Source of the DNA: JAFGED01 sp964551295
Lineage (GTDB): Bacteria > Chloroflexota > Anaerolineae > B4-G1
NCBI GenBank assembly: GCA_964551295.1
Contig: CAZKDJ010000021.1
Location: 1-33,985, forward strand
Direction of reading: 5' to 3'
DNA length: 33,985 nt
Positions 8,304 to 16,078 of the stretch are shown here, piece after piece. Position numbers and translations under genes: made by a program. The notes under the pieces were generated by a model, which did no database searches, was not told the DNA's origin, and saw nothing but the letters and a program-made list of their open reading frames with translations. Positions within the stretch are counted from its first letter, which is position 1, and every line of letters starts with the position of its first letter.

Positions 8304-8546
8304 ATGCCTTATACGGTGATGATTCACGTGTTAAATGAGGATGCCGTCGTCGGGGAGGTGGATGAGCTCCCCGATCCGAACGATCAAGTGATCATCGTCA
8401 ACAACGTGCGGCGACGCGATGGCCGCGACGTCTCCTACATCCTGCCGGAGACCAACACGGTCGTTTATCCGTGGACACGCATCCACTGTGTAGAGATTTT
8501 GCCCAGCGAAGAAGAGAAGGAAATCGTCAGCTTCATTCGCGAATGA
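8304..8546 (+). CDS. Small acidic protein of unknown function in the kinase operon
   Basis: 80 residues, preceded by GGGAGGA about 10 bases before the ATG. I do not recognise a family. The sequence alternates beta-like stretches (YTVMIHVL, QVIIVNNVRRRDGRDVSYIL, RIHCVEILP) with acidic turns and ends in a charged helix (SEEEKEIVSFIRE), so a small beta-barrel or sandwich is plausible. It has no signal peptide, cysteine pair or membrane helix. It sits 20 bp after the FHA gene and 32 bp before the response regulator, so it is part of the operon and may be an adaptor. It reads as a real protein: good ribosome site, no overlap, biased codon third positions. Confidence 0.7.
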   Translation: MPYTVMIHVLNEDAVVGEVDELPDPNDQVIIVNNVRRRDGRDVSYILPETNTVVYPWTRIHCVEILPSEEEKEIVSFIRE

Positions 8547-8578
8547 GGCAGTTGCAGAGCGCGCACACCTAGCTCATC

Positions 8579-9316
8579 ATGTCTGAACGACGTAAACTTG
8601 TCCTGGTTGTAGACGACGAGCCGCGCATGACGCGGTTCATCCGCATGAACCTGGAACTGGAGAGCTTTCGGGTCATCGAAGCCCACAACGGCATCGAGGC
8701 GCTCGACAAGGTGCGCACCAGTCTGCCCGATTTGGTCATCCTCGACGTGATGATGCCCGAGATGGATGGCTTTGAGACGCTGGAGGTGCTGCGCCAGGTA
8801 TCCACCGTGCCGGTGATCATGCTCACCGTCCGAGCCGACGAGGAGGACAAGGTGCACGGCCTGGAGCTGGGTGCCGACGATTACGTGACCAAGCCCTTTG
8901 GCGCTCGCGAACTCGTCAGCCGGGTCAAGGCAGTCCTGCGCCGCACCGAGAGCCCCGCGAAGCCGGAGGAGGCCGTTCTGCAAATCGACGATCGACTGAG
9001 CATAGACTTTAACAGCCGCGAGGTCATCGTCGAGGGCGAGCGCATCAATTTGCGTCCGACCGAGTACCGCCTGCTGTACCACCTGGTGGAAAACGCGGGC
9101 TGGGTGGTGCCGCACGAGATGCTGCTGGCCAAGGTCTGGGGATACGAATACCAGGAGGAGATACACTACCTGCGCCTGTACATCACCTACCTGCGGCAAA
9201 AGATCGAGCCCGATCCATCCAACCCGCGCTACATCCTCACCGAACGCGGGGTGGGATACCGTTTCGTGAACTTTCGCGAGGAGGGATCCGCCGAGACACA
9301 CCAGGAGGAAGTTTGA
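8579..9316 (+). CDS. OmpR/PhoB-family response regulator (no adjacent kinase)
   Basis: 245 residues. The receiver domain has the acidic pocket D12-D13 (VVDDEP), phospho-acceptor D56 (LVILDVMMPEMDG), T83 and K105 (VTKPFG). Residues about 140-232 form an OmpR-type winged helix with the typical LRPTEYRLLYHL, VWGYEYQEEIHYLRLYI and RGVGYRF segments. It should bind DNA when phosphorylated. No histidine kinase is encoded in the window. Being in an operon with a Ser/Thr kinase it could be controlled by another kinase or by Ser/Thr phosphorylation. It is one base from the next gene, a small GTPase. Confidence 0.93.
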   Translation: MSERRKLVLVVDDEPRMTRFIRMNLELESFRVIEAHNGIEALDKVRTSLPDLVILDVMMPEMDGFETLEVLRQVSTVPVIMLTVRADEEDKVHGLELGADDYVTKPFGARELVSRVKAVLRRTESPAKPEEAVLQIDDRLSIDFNSREVIVEGERINLRPTEYRLLYHLVENAGWVVPHEMLLAKVWGYEYQEEIHYLRLYITYLRQKIEPDPSNPRYILTERGVGYRFVNFREEGSAETHQEEV

Positions 9317-9317
9317 T

Positions 9318-9836
9318 ATGGCTACCATCAAGGTCGTAGTGACAGGTCCTTTCAACGTCGGCAAGACCGAGTTCGTGCGCACCCTCTCTGATATCCCCAT
9401 CGTCTCCACCGAGCGGCGCATCACCGACCATCTCAAATCCACCAAGGAAGAGACCACGGTGGCGATGGACTATGGGCAGGTCAAGGTGAACGGCGACCTG
9501 TTCCATCTGTATGGCACGCCGGGACAGTCGCGCTTCGATTTTATGTGGAATATCCTGTCTACAGAGATGGACGCCTTCATCGTGCTGGTGGATAGCTGTG
9601 ATCGCGACACGATGCTGGCCGCCAAGCCTCTGCTCCGCACGTTCCGCCGCCTGGCTCGCAAGAGCCAGGCCCCTTACCTGGTGGCGGCGAACAAGCAGGA
9701 CCTGGAGGGCGCCTGGTCGGTGGAGCAGGTCAGAAAAGCGCTGGGGTTGAACGACAAAGTCCCCGTCGTCCCCTGCGTCGCCAGGGAAAAAACCAGCGTG
9801 CACAACGTGCTACGGGAACTGAAGGCGCTGCTCTAG
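9318..9836 (+). CDS. MglA/Ras-like small GTPase
   Basis: 172 residues with P-loop G10-PFNV-GKT17, a switch I threonine in EETTVAMDYG, G3 box GTPGQ (66-70, with Gly in place of the first Asp of DxxGQ, as in many bacterial relatives), and NKQDL (125-129) for guanine specificity. This is the family of bacterial Ras-like ATP/GTP-binding proteins related to MglA, which often act with Roadblock/LC7 partners in polarity or signalling. No Roadblock gene is next to it. GGAGG lies upstream of the ATG, which starts one base after the response regulator stop. A strong terminator follows, making this the last gene of the operon. Confidence 0.9.
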   Translation: MATIKVVVTGPFNVGKTEFVRTLSDIPIVSTERRITDHLKSTKEETTVAMDYGQVKVNGDLFHLYGTPGQSRFDFMWNILSTEMDAFIVLVDSCDRDTMLAAKPLLRTFRRLARKSQAPYLVAANKQDLEGAWSVEQVRKALGLNDKVPVVPCVAREKTSVHNVLRELKALL

Positions 9837-9858
9837 TTCCCCCTACTCTCGCCTCCCC

Positions 9859-9893
9859 CACCCCCGCGCAGGTCGCGGGGGTGTTTGTTTTTC
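9859..9893 (+). terminator. Rho-independent terminator of the signalling operon
   Basis: A ten-bp GC stem (CACCCCCGCG at 9859-9868, CGCGGGGGTG at 9874-9883) with loop CAGGT is followed by TTTGTTTTTCT. It is 22 bp after the GTPase stop. Confidence 0.88.
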
Positions 9894-9995
9894 TAGCGGA
9901 TTTCTAACGCTTCGCTTACGCCAGTCTAATGCAAGGGTGCAATTAATATAGATGGTTATGCGATGCTTAAAATATCATCTTGGAGGAGGTGTGAT

Positions 9996-10445
9996 ATGAC
10001 AAACCTAGTGCGTTGGGAACCTTTCCGTGATCTGGTCAGCCTGCGGGAGGCGATGGACCGGCTGTTCGAGGAGAGCTTTGTACGTCCGCAGACCGACTGG
10101 CCTGTGCCGACCGAGGCGGGGATGTTGGCGGTAGACGTGTACGAGACGGAGGACGCCTTCGTGGTCAAGTCGGCCATCCCCGGCGTCAAGCCGGAGGACA
10201 TCGACATCAGCCTCACCGGCGACACCCTGACCATCAAGGGCGAGACAAAGTCCGAGGAAGAGGTCAAGGAGGAGAATTACGCCCGGCGCGAGATGCGCTA
10301 CGGCGCCTTCTCCCGCACCCTGCCCGTGCCCGCTGCGGTCGTGGCCGAAGAGGCCGAGGCCGATTTCGATAATGGCGTGCTGACGCTGACGCTGCCCAAG
10401 GCCGAAGAGGTCAAGCCCAAGGTCATCAAGGTCAAGAGCAAGTAA
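9996..10445 (+). CDS. Small heat shock protein (Hsp20/alpha-crystallin family)
   Basis: 149 residues from the ATG at 9996, chosen because GGAGGAGGTG (9982-9991) lies just upstream; a start 11 codons earlier has no such site. The N-terminus MTNLVRWEPFRDLVSLREAMDRLF is the usual Hsp20 opening. The alpha-crystallin domain spans about 42-135, with AIPGVKPEDIDISL and the conserved F-x-N-G-V-L-T-L-T-L-P strand. The C-terminal IKV matches the I-x-I motif used for oligomer assembly. It is an ATP-independent holdase that keeps unfolded proteins soluble. It has its own terminator downstream and stands alone. I see no convincing promoter or CIRCE-type operator in the 100 bp upstream. Confidence 0.96.
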   Translation: MTNLVRWEPFRDLVSLREAMDRLFEESFVRPQTDWPVPTEAGMLAVDVYETEDAFVVKSAIPGVKPEDIDISLTGDTLTIKGETKSEEEVKEENYARREMRYGAFSRTLPVPAAVVAEEAEADFDNGVLTLTLPKAEEVKPKVIKVKSK

Positions 10446-10478
10446 CGCGAACGGGCAACAAGAACCGGGTTAGAGAGT

Positions 10479-10519
10479 GGGGCAGGGTCGTATGATATGA
10501 CCCCGCCCCGCTGCTTTTT
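10479..10519 (+). terminator. Rho-independent terminator of hsp20
   Basis: The stem GGGGC-A-GGGTC (10479-10489) pairs with GACCC-C-GCCCC (10499-10509), with a single A/C mismatch and a nine-base loop. It is followed by GCTGCTTTTTT. Confidence 0.82.
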
Positions 10520-10572
10520 TGGTAGGCTGTCCCATCCGGGCTCGGGTCGAAAGCAGCCGAGGGCGATGCCAT

Positions 10573-10601
10573 TTGCTGCTGCTGGGGAGATGTGCTAACA
10601 T
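10573..10601 (+). promoter_or_regulatory. Sigma70-type promoter of the nuclease-fold gene
   Basis: TTGCTG at 10573-10578, 17 bp spacer, TAACAT at 10596-10601. The expected start is about 35 nt before the GTG at 10644. Confidence 0.5.
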
Positions 10602-10643
10602 ACTCCCGGTTGTGATAGTAGTAGAAAGGGCGCGGGTAAGAGA

Positions 10644-11681
10644 GTGTACAACGTAACCGGCGATAGATTGAACGATGTGCAAACGGCGCGTCTCATCCGT
10701 GGGATGGATGTGCCGTCGTTTGCTTCTCGGGAGTTTCCCCCAAAATATGTACCACTTGGAGATGTTTTTGTTGTGATCCTCTGGCAGTGTTCTGAGAGCC
10801 CTCCGGCTACCAGTGATCAATCAAGCCGGCCCAAGGAAAGGGAGAAGGGACAAGAAAACAGCCCTTCCCCCCTCGCCGTGATTTACTGGCGAGAGCATAC
10901 AAACCTCGCAGTTGCCTCTCTACCGCACTCTATGTTCAGCCAGTACGAATGGGTCGAGCTCCTAAGCCTACACTGGTCACAATCGGACCGAGAAAGCTTC
11001 CCGCCCTTTGGTGACTGGACCAAATCACCAGAGTGGATGCTCTCTGAAGAAACGACTCTTCTTGAGAGGATAAACACCTTGCAACAACAGAAGCTCTCAA
11101 CCAGCGAAGAGATCGATCAACAAATACATCGGTTATCGCAGGACTTCACTCACGCTGCATTGGCAGCTAACCAGGGACCGAGAAGATTACTAACGGCCCA
11201 AAACGATGAGCTTGTGGAGGAAGTCAAGTCAGTATTTGCTGAAATCGGGTTCACAGTCGAGGTAGTCGATGAACTTCTGGACGCCAGCCTCCCCAAGAGA
11301 GAATATCTCAGACTGAGGCTGCCAAACGACATAAGCTGGGAAGCGATCGAAGTCCGGGGCTATGGCAAGAGTGCAGGAAAGACCAGCGATCTGTATCGTC
11401 TTGGACGGTTTGCTAACCTGTTTCAGCAAGAGAAGGGACGCCCACCTGACAAGCAGATATACGTGGTCAATGGTCAACTCGATATTCGCAATCCCTCCCA
11501 TCGCCAAGAACCACTTGCATCCGCAGAAGAAGACATCGAAGTGTTTTCTAAAAACAACGGTGTTGTCATATCAACAACTGACCTGTTCAGGGTTTTGCAG
11601 ACACTTGATAAACTCGACGTCGCAGGTGTTCGTGATTCCATCATAAACACTGTCGGGCGATCAGCAATTCCCGTTTTGTAG
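10644..11681 (+). CDS. Predicted restriction-endonuclease-fold protein, 3' end supplied by a MITE
   Basis: 345 residues, GTG start. The composition is clearly more AT-rich and the codon use less biased than in neighbouring genes, suggesting recent acquisition. Residues about 185-325 resemble a PD-(D/E)XK-like domain of defence and phage-associated proteins: a helix LVEEVKSVFAEIGFTVEVV, then ISWEAIEVRGYGKSAGKTSDLYRLGR-type core strands, then KQIYVVNGQ, RQEP and VVISTTDLFRVL. The usual E-x-K is E236-V-R238 here, so catalysis is uncertain. A charged helix around 130-160 may be a coiled coil. The last codons (AIPVL, TAG) lie inside the 122-bp repeat that begins at 11662, so the native C-terminus was probably replaced by the insertion. 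The function is unproven; a defence role is inference. Confidence 0.6.
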   Translation: MYNVTGDRLNDVQTARLIRGMDVPSFASREFPPKYVPLGDVFVVILWQCSESPPATSDQSSRPKEREKGQENSPSPLAVIYWREHTNLAVASLPHSMFSQYEWVELLSLHWSQSDRESFPPFGDWTKSPEWMLSEETTLLERINTLQQQKLSTSEEIDQQIHRLSQDFTHAALAANQGPRRLLTAQNDELVEEVKSVFAEIGFTVEVVDELLDASLPKREYLRLRLPNDISWEAIEVRGYGKSAGKTSDLYRLGRFANLFQQEKGRPPDKQIYVVNGQLDIRNPSHRQEPLASAEEDIEVFSKNNGVVISTTDLFRVLQTLDKLDVAGVRDSIINTVGRSAIPVL

Positions 11682-11783
11682 CCGCGATTTCCAAATCGCG
11701 CGCATCTTGCCACGAAAAACACCCTGCGCGATTGCGAAATCGCGGCTACAGCCCGGCGTTTTTTCCCATAACGGGAATTGTTG
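11662..11783. mobile_element. MITE-like palindromic element, copy 1
   Basis: The 122-bp element starts CAGCAATTCCCGTT and ends AACGGGAATTGTTG, giving terminal inverted repeats with one mismatch. An inner hairpin has arms beginning GTAGCCGCGATTTC and ending GAAATCGCGGCTAC. It is identical to the copy at 25773-25894 except for one base in the right terminal repeat. No target-site duplication is visible (TCGGGCGAT on the left, AGCCACCAC on the right), so one flank may have been rearranged. It carries no reading frame of its own and would need a transposase in trans. It provides the stop codon of the nuclease-fold gene. Confidence 0.85.
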
Positions 11784-12051
11784 AGCCACCACCCACCCCC
11801 AGAGGAATCTTGGCGCGCCCGGGGCGACTAGAACGCCCAACTGTCGGTTTCGTAGACCTTTGCGTACACAAAATCTAGCCCAGTAGAGTGAAAAAGTGTG
11901 TGCTATTCCCCCTGAATGGTACTCTCATCCATTCCCACCTATCGGGGGAATCAGTACAAAAAGCGGGTAGCCTTCCCGCTAGACTCAAATCCCTCCCTGT
12001 CTTCGAACCCACAGGTGTGACTCGTAGCCTGACCTCTGCATTTCAAAGTTC
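11784..12051. other. Non-coding stretch between the MITE and the PBP promoter region
   Basis: No credible gene is present. The one structure I can support is a nested inverted repeat at 11905-11951 (listed separately). The rest, including pyrimidine-rich and AT-leaning sequence, shows nothing I recognise. Confidence 0.6.
11905..11951. repeat. Nested inverted repeat
   Basis: Outer arms ATTCCCCC (11905-11912) and GGGGGAAT (11944-11951) enclose inner arms GAATGG (11914-11919) and CCATTC (11929-11934). It could be a terminator-like hairpin without a T tract or a remnant of another repeat. Only one copy is seen in the window. Confidence 0.5.
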
Positions 12052-12110
12052 GTAGGTTGAGTAGAGGCGGGCCGGAGGCCGCGAGCCAAAGGCCCGAAGC
12101 GAAACCCAGC
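12052..12110. repeat. Dispersed GTAGGTTG...AACCCAGC palindromic repeat
   Basis: Begins GTAGGTTGAGTAGAGGC and ends GAAGCGAAACCCAGC, with a GC-rich palindromic middle (GGCGGGCCGG, GGCCGCGAGCC). Similar GTAGGTTGGGT...AACCCAAC units are common intergenic repeats in several bacterial phyla; that similarity is from memory. It ends four bases before the -35 box of the PBP gene. Confidence 0.5.
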
Positions 12111-12113
12111 GGG

Positions 12114-12141
12114 TTGCAATCTGCAATTCGCCTGTTATAAT
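12114..12141 (+). promoter_or_regulatory. Sigma70-type promoter of the class A PBP gene
   Basis: TTGCAA at 12114-12119, 16 bp spacer, perfect TATAAT at 12136-12141. The leader would be about 50 nt before the ATG at 12198. No strong ribosome site is visible before the ATG. Confidence 0.72.
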
Positions 12142-12197
12142 GCGTGCACCTGACGGAACCGGATGCGTTTGGACAGCGTCCATAAAGCAGCGAGCGT

Positions 12198-15100
12198 ATG
12201 CCAGAAGAGCCGCGCGTACACGTCTACAAGATTCACGAGCCTCGGGACGAGGGTGAGGGCAAGGATGAGTACATCCAACCCTTCAGGCCTCGATCTCTGC
12301 CAGTCGACCAGCCGGAGGAGAAGGGCGCGCCGCCTGATGTAGGGCCGGCGGAAGAGACGCCATCGATCGACACGTGCCCGGTGGACACATCCTTGCTGCC
12401 GGATGCCGCGCTGCCCGATGATGCGCCACCGTCCGGTGGCGCGCCGGCAGGTGGTGCGGACCGTGCACCACTCGCTGAAGCGCCATCTTCCGATGGCGCG
12501 TCGTCTGCGGACGAATCATCGGCGCCATCGCCTGATTCTGAAGCCGTGCCGGTCGCCACTGTGTGGTCAGAGATGTTGCCCGGTGGCACGCCATCGAGAG
12601 ATGATGCGCTGTCGGAAGACGACATAGATACCGGCGAGATTCCGGGTGTGCTGGGCGAGCCGACCATTGCCGTGGAACGGACGCCCACCGGCGCGACGCC
12701 GACCGCCGAGCTGCCCCGCGCCATCCCCCGGCAGCGGCCGGTCAATCGCGAGCCGCCGCGCCCGCGCACCGGAACCAAGCGCATCGAAAAGTCATCACTC
12801 CCCATCCCTCCTCCGCCGTCGGCGAGAGCCGCCGCGCGCAAAGCGCCATCCCGTTCGGTTCCTCCGCCGAGTCGAGGGGGCTACGTCCCTCCCCGCTCCT
12901 CTCCGCCGCTGGGAAGCGGGAAGGGGGCGGCCAGTCGTGCGCCTCGCAATTGGGGTAGAATCATGGCCAACATATTCTTTGTCGTCGTCGTGGTGGTGGT
13001 GCTCGTTTTCCTTTTGAGCCTCGGCGGTTTGTTGATCGCCTATGCCTCCGTCGCCGCCCAGCTTCCTTCACCAGAGCAGTTGCGGGACAACCAGACCGCT
13101 TTCGTCAGCAGCAAGATCCTCGATAGCGAGGGCAACTTGCTGTACGAGGTGACCGATCCCCAGGGCGGCAGGCGCACCTACGTCAATTTCGACAAGATCT
13201 CGCCGTACCTGATCGACGCCACCGTGGCCACCGAGGACCGCGAGTTTTGGCATCACCCCGGGTTCGATCCGGTGGCCATCCTGCGCGCATTCTATTACAA
13301 CCTCTCGGAAGGAGAGATCGTGTCCGGCGCCAGCACCATCACCCAGCAGTTGGCCCGCAACGTGCTCATGACGCCCGAGGAGCGGGTGCAGCAGACGGCC
13401 GAGCGCAAGATCAAAGAGGCCATCCTGGCCGCCGAGCTCAACCGTACCTACACCAAGGAAGAAATCCTCGAGATCTATCTCAACGAGTCCTACTATGGCA
13501 ATCTCGCCTACGGCATCCAGGCCGCTTCCGAGACCTATTTCGGCGTCGACGCGGCGGATCTCACGTTGGCGCAGGCTTCCTTCCTGGCCGGCCTGCCCCA
13601 GTCGCCCGCCACCTACGATCCCTTCGGCGGGGGGCATGACGCGGCGCTGGCCCGCCACCAGGCTGTGCTGGGGCTGATGGTCGAGGGTGGCTACATTAGC
13701 GAGGCGGAGGCGGCGCTGGCGGCGGCCGAGATACGCAATTACGAGTTCCAGACGCCCAAGATCGATCTATCCATCGCGCCGCACTTTGTCGTCTACACCC
13801 GGCAGGTGGTGGAGGCCGATTATGGTCCAGATGTGCTCTACCGGAACGAGGAGGGCAAGAGCCTGCGCATCTATACCACGCTCGATCCCCAGTTGCAGCG
13901 GATGGCCGAGCAGGCCGTGCGCGATGGCGTGGCCGGGTTGGCCGACCGCAACGCCACCAACGGCGCGCTGGTGGCCATCGATCCCGAGACCGGCCACATC
14001 CTGGCCATGGTTGGGTCGGCGGGTTTCAACAACGAGGCGATCGACGGACAGGTGAACGTCGCCCTGCGCTGCCGCCAGCCCGGCTCCTCCATCAAGCCCT
14101 TTACCTACCTGGCTGCCTTCGAGCAGGGCTGGACGCCGTCCACGCTGCTGTGGGACCTGGAGACCGAGTATCCCGACGGAGCGGGCCGGCCGCCGTACGT
14201 TCCGGTCAACTATGACGAAAAGTACCACGGCCCGATGCTCGTGCGCGATGCGCTGGCCAACTCTTACAACATCCCGGCGGTGGAGACGCTCCAGTTCGTG
14301 GGGGTCGATGGCCTGCTGGAGATGGCCGGGCGGTTGGGCGTCGATTCGCTGGTGCATCCCGAGCTCTACTGCCCCGATTATCCCTCCGAATACCCACCGG
14401 CGTACGGCCTGGCGCTCACGCTGGGCGGCGGCGAGGTCAAGCTGTTGGAGATGACAGGCGGGTTCGCCGTCCTGGCCAACAACGGCGAGCGCTTGCCGCC
14501 TACGCCCATCCTGCGCATCGAGGACAGCGAGGGCAACGTGCTGGAAGATAACGCGGCCCGCGAGGGCGAGCAGGTCGTCTCTCCGCAGCACGCCTACCTG
14601 ATCACCGACATCCTCTCCGATAACCCGGCCCGCTGCCGCGCCTTTAGCTGCCCCAGCATCCTGGAGCTCAGCCGGCCGGCAGTCGCCAAGACCGGTACCA
14701 CCAATGACTTTCGCGACGCCTGGACGATCGGCTACACGCCCGATCTGGTGGTCGGCGTGTGGGTGGGCAACTCGGACAACTCGTCGATGATCGACCTGCC
14801 CGGCGCGGCCGGTGCCGGGCCGATCTGGCATAGCTTTATGGAGTCGGCCCACGAGGGCCTTCCCGTGCGCGACTTTGTGCGCCCACCGGGGGTCGTCGAG
14901 TACGAAATCTGCACCAATTCCGGCGCGCGTCCCTCCGAATACTGTCCCGAGCGCAAGGTGGAGATCTTTGTCGAGGGTCAGCCGCCGCTGGATGAGGAAC
15001 ACGATTGGTACCAGATGGTCCAGATGGACAACTTTACCAGGCTGCGGGCGAACGAGCTGTGCCAGGATCAGGTGGTCGAGGAACTGATGGTCGTCATCGA

Positions 15101-15911
15101 CGACGAGCGGGGGCAGGGCTGGGCGCAGGCTCACCCAGAGTATTTCGACGAGCTACCGCTGGCCCCGACCGAGTTCTGCACCGACGCGACCAACCGGCCG
15201 GAGCTCGCCATCACCCAGCCCGGTGAGGGAAGCGAGGTGCACGGGGTGGTGCCGGTCTTTGGCACCGTCCAGGTGCCCAACTTTAGCCACTACGAGGTAT
15301 TATACGGCGTCAGCGACGATCCCATCGGTTGGGGGTTCGTCAGCGGCCCGCACAAGACCCAGGTGCGCGATGGCTTGTTGACCGAGTGGGATACCGGTCA
15401 CCTGGCTGCCGGTCCTTACACGTTGCGCGTCAACGCGTTCGACAAAGAGATGCACAGCGTCGAGGTGCGCGTGCACGTGGACGTCTTTCACCCGACCGAG
15501 AAGCCTTCGCCGACGCCTGTGCCCACCGAGACGCCCTCGCCCGTGCCGACGCTCAAGCCGACGGGAACGCCTGTCCCTACGACGCCTTTCCTGCCGACGG
15601 CTACCTCGACGGTGCTGCCGACTTTGACAGCGCCGCCCACTGCTACACCGACCGTACCGCCGACCTCGCCGCCCACGCCTGTGCCCACAAAGCCGACCGT
15701 CACGCCTACGGCCATCCCTACCACGCCGCCGACGTCCACGCCAACGGCAACGCCGCCTCCGGTGCCGACGTTCACGCCGCTGCCGACCGAGGAACCGACG
15801 GAGGAGCCTACATCCACACCTGAGCCGACGTCCACGCCGGAGCCGACCGCAACGCCCGAGCCAACGGAACCAACGTCGACCAACACGCCGGAGCCCACCG
15901 CGACGCCCTGA
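12198..15911 (+). CDS. Class A penicillin-binding protein (glycosyltransferase/transpeptidase) with long disordered tails
   Basis: 1237 residues, much longer than the usual 700-850. Residues 1-255 are a cytoplasmic acidic, Pro/Ser/Ala-rich, then Arg-rich tail. One membrane helix follows (about 257-287, IFFVVVVVVVLVFLLSL). The GT51 domain has EDREFWHHPG (catalytic E346) and GASTITQQLARNVL and polymerises lipid II. The transpeptidase has S630-S-I-K633, S689-Y-N691 and K831-T-G-T and cross-links peptides; beta-lactams would acylate S630. An Ig-like domain (about 1005-1095) is followed by about 140 residues of Thr/Pro repeats such as PTPVPTETPSP that probably span the wall. The gene stands alone behind its own promoter. 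The cytoplasmic tail may be a phosphorylation or scaffold region; that is inference. Confidence 0.96.
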   Translation: MPEEPRVHVYKIHEPRDEGEGKDEYIQPFRPRSLPVDQPEEKGAPPDVGPAEETPSIDTCPVDTSLLPDAALPDDAPPSGGAPAGGADRAPLAEAPSSDGASSADESSAPSPDSEAVPVATVWSEMLPGGTPSRDDALSEDDIDTGEIPGVLGEPTIAVERTPTGATPTAELPRAIPRQRPVNREPPRPRTGTKRIEKSSLPIPPPPSARAAARKAPSRSVPPPSRGGYVPPRSSPPLGSGKGAASRAPRNWGRIMANIFFVVVVVVVLVFLLSLGGLLIAYASVAAQLPSPEQLRDNQTAFVSSKILDSEGNLLYEVTDPQGGRRTYVNFDKISPYLIDATVATEDREFWHHPGFDPVAILRAFYYNLSEGEIVSGASTITQQLARNVLMTPEERVQQTAERKIKEAILAAELNRTYTKEEILEIYLNESYYGNLAYGIQAASETYFGVDAADLTLAQASFLAGLPQSPATYDPFGGGHDAALARHQAVLGLMVEGGYISEAEAALAAAEIRNYEFQTPKIDLSIAPHFVVYTRQVVEADYGPDVLYRNEEGKSLRIYTTLDPQLQRMAEQAVRDGVAGLADRNATNGALVAIDPETGHILAMVGSAGFNNEAIDGQVNVALRCRQPGSSIKPFTYLAAFEQGWTPSTLLWDLETEYPDGAGRPPYVPVNYDEKYHGPMLVRDALANSYNIPAVETLQFVGVDGLLEMAGRLGVDSLVHPELYCPDYPSEYPPAYGLALTLGGGEVKLLEMTGGFAVLANNGERLPPTPILRIEDSEGNVLEDNAAREGEQVVSPQHAYLITDILSDNPARCRAFSCPSILELSRPAVAKTGTTNDFRDAWTIGYTPDLVVGVWVGNSDNSSMIDLPGAAGAGPIWHSFMESAHEGLPVRDFVRPPGVVEYEICTNSGARPSEYCPERKVEIFVEGQPPLDEEHDWYQMVQMDNFTRLRANELCQDQVVEELMVVIDDERGQGWAQAHPEYFDELPLAPTEFCTDATNRPELAITQPGEGSEVHGVVPVFGTVQVPNFSHYEVLYGVSDDPIGWGFVSGPHKTQVRDGLLTEWDTGHLAAGPYTLRVNAFDKEMHSVEVRVHVDVFHPTEKPSPTPVPTETPSPVPTLKPTGTPVPTTPFLPTATSTVLPTLTAPPTATPTVPPTSPPTPVPTKPTVTPTAIPTTPPTSTPTATPPPVPTFTPLPTEEPTEEPTSTPEPTSTPEPTATPEPTEPTSTNTPEPTATP

Positions 15912-15997
15912 CGTGAAAAGGCCCTTTGGGTTTTTAGAATTGAGAGCCTATTTGAAAATCCGGGCTTGACCTTGCGAAGGTTGCGAAACATCTCCTG

Positions 15998-16033
15998 CCC
16001 CCCACCTAACCTCCCCCACCTCGGGGGGAGGGA
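15998..16033. repeat. C/G-rich palindromic dispersed repeat, copy 1
   Basis: The sequence runs CCCCCCACCTAACCTCCCCC, a short loop, then GGGGGGAGGG. The stem pairs CCTCCCCC (16010-16017) with GGGGGAGG (16024-16031). Related units occur at 16604, 23508 and 26033. Confidence 0.65.
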
Positions 16034-16078
16034 CCAGCATATGCGCGAACTTAAGTCAGATTGAAATCTGCGGCTCTA

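Noticed and set aside
13767..15134. A 455-residue open frame on the minus strand within the PBP gene
   Set aside because: It lies wholly opposite conserved transpeptidase motifs and shows the Gly/Val/His/Arg-rich pattern of antisense frames in GC-rich DNA.
15488..15991. A VGSGVDVG-type repeat protein on the minus strand
   Set aside because: It is the antisense translation of the Thr/Pro repeats of the PBP tail.
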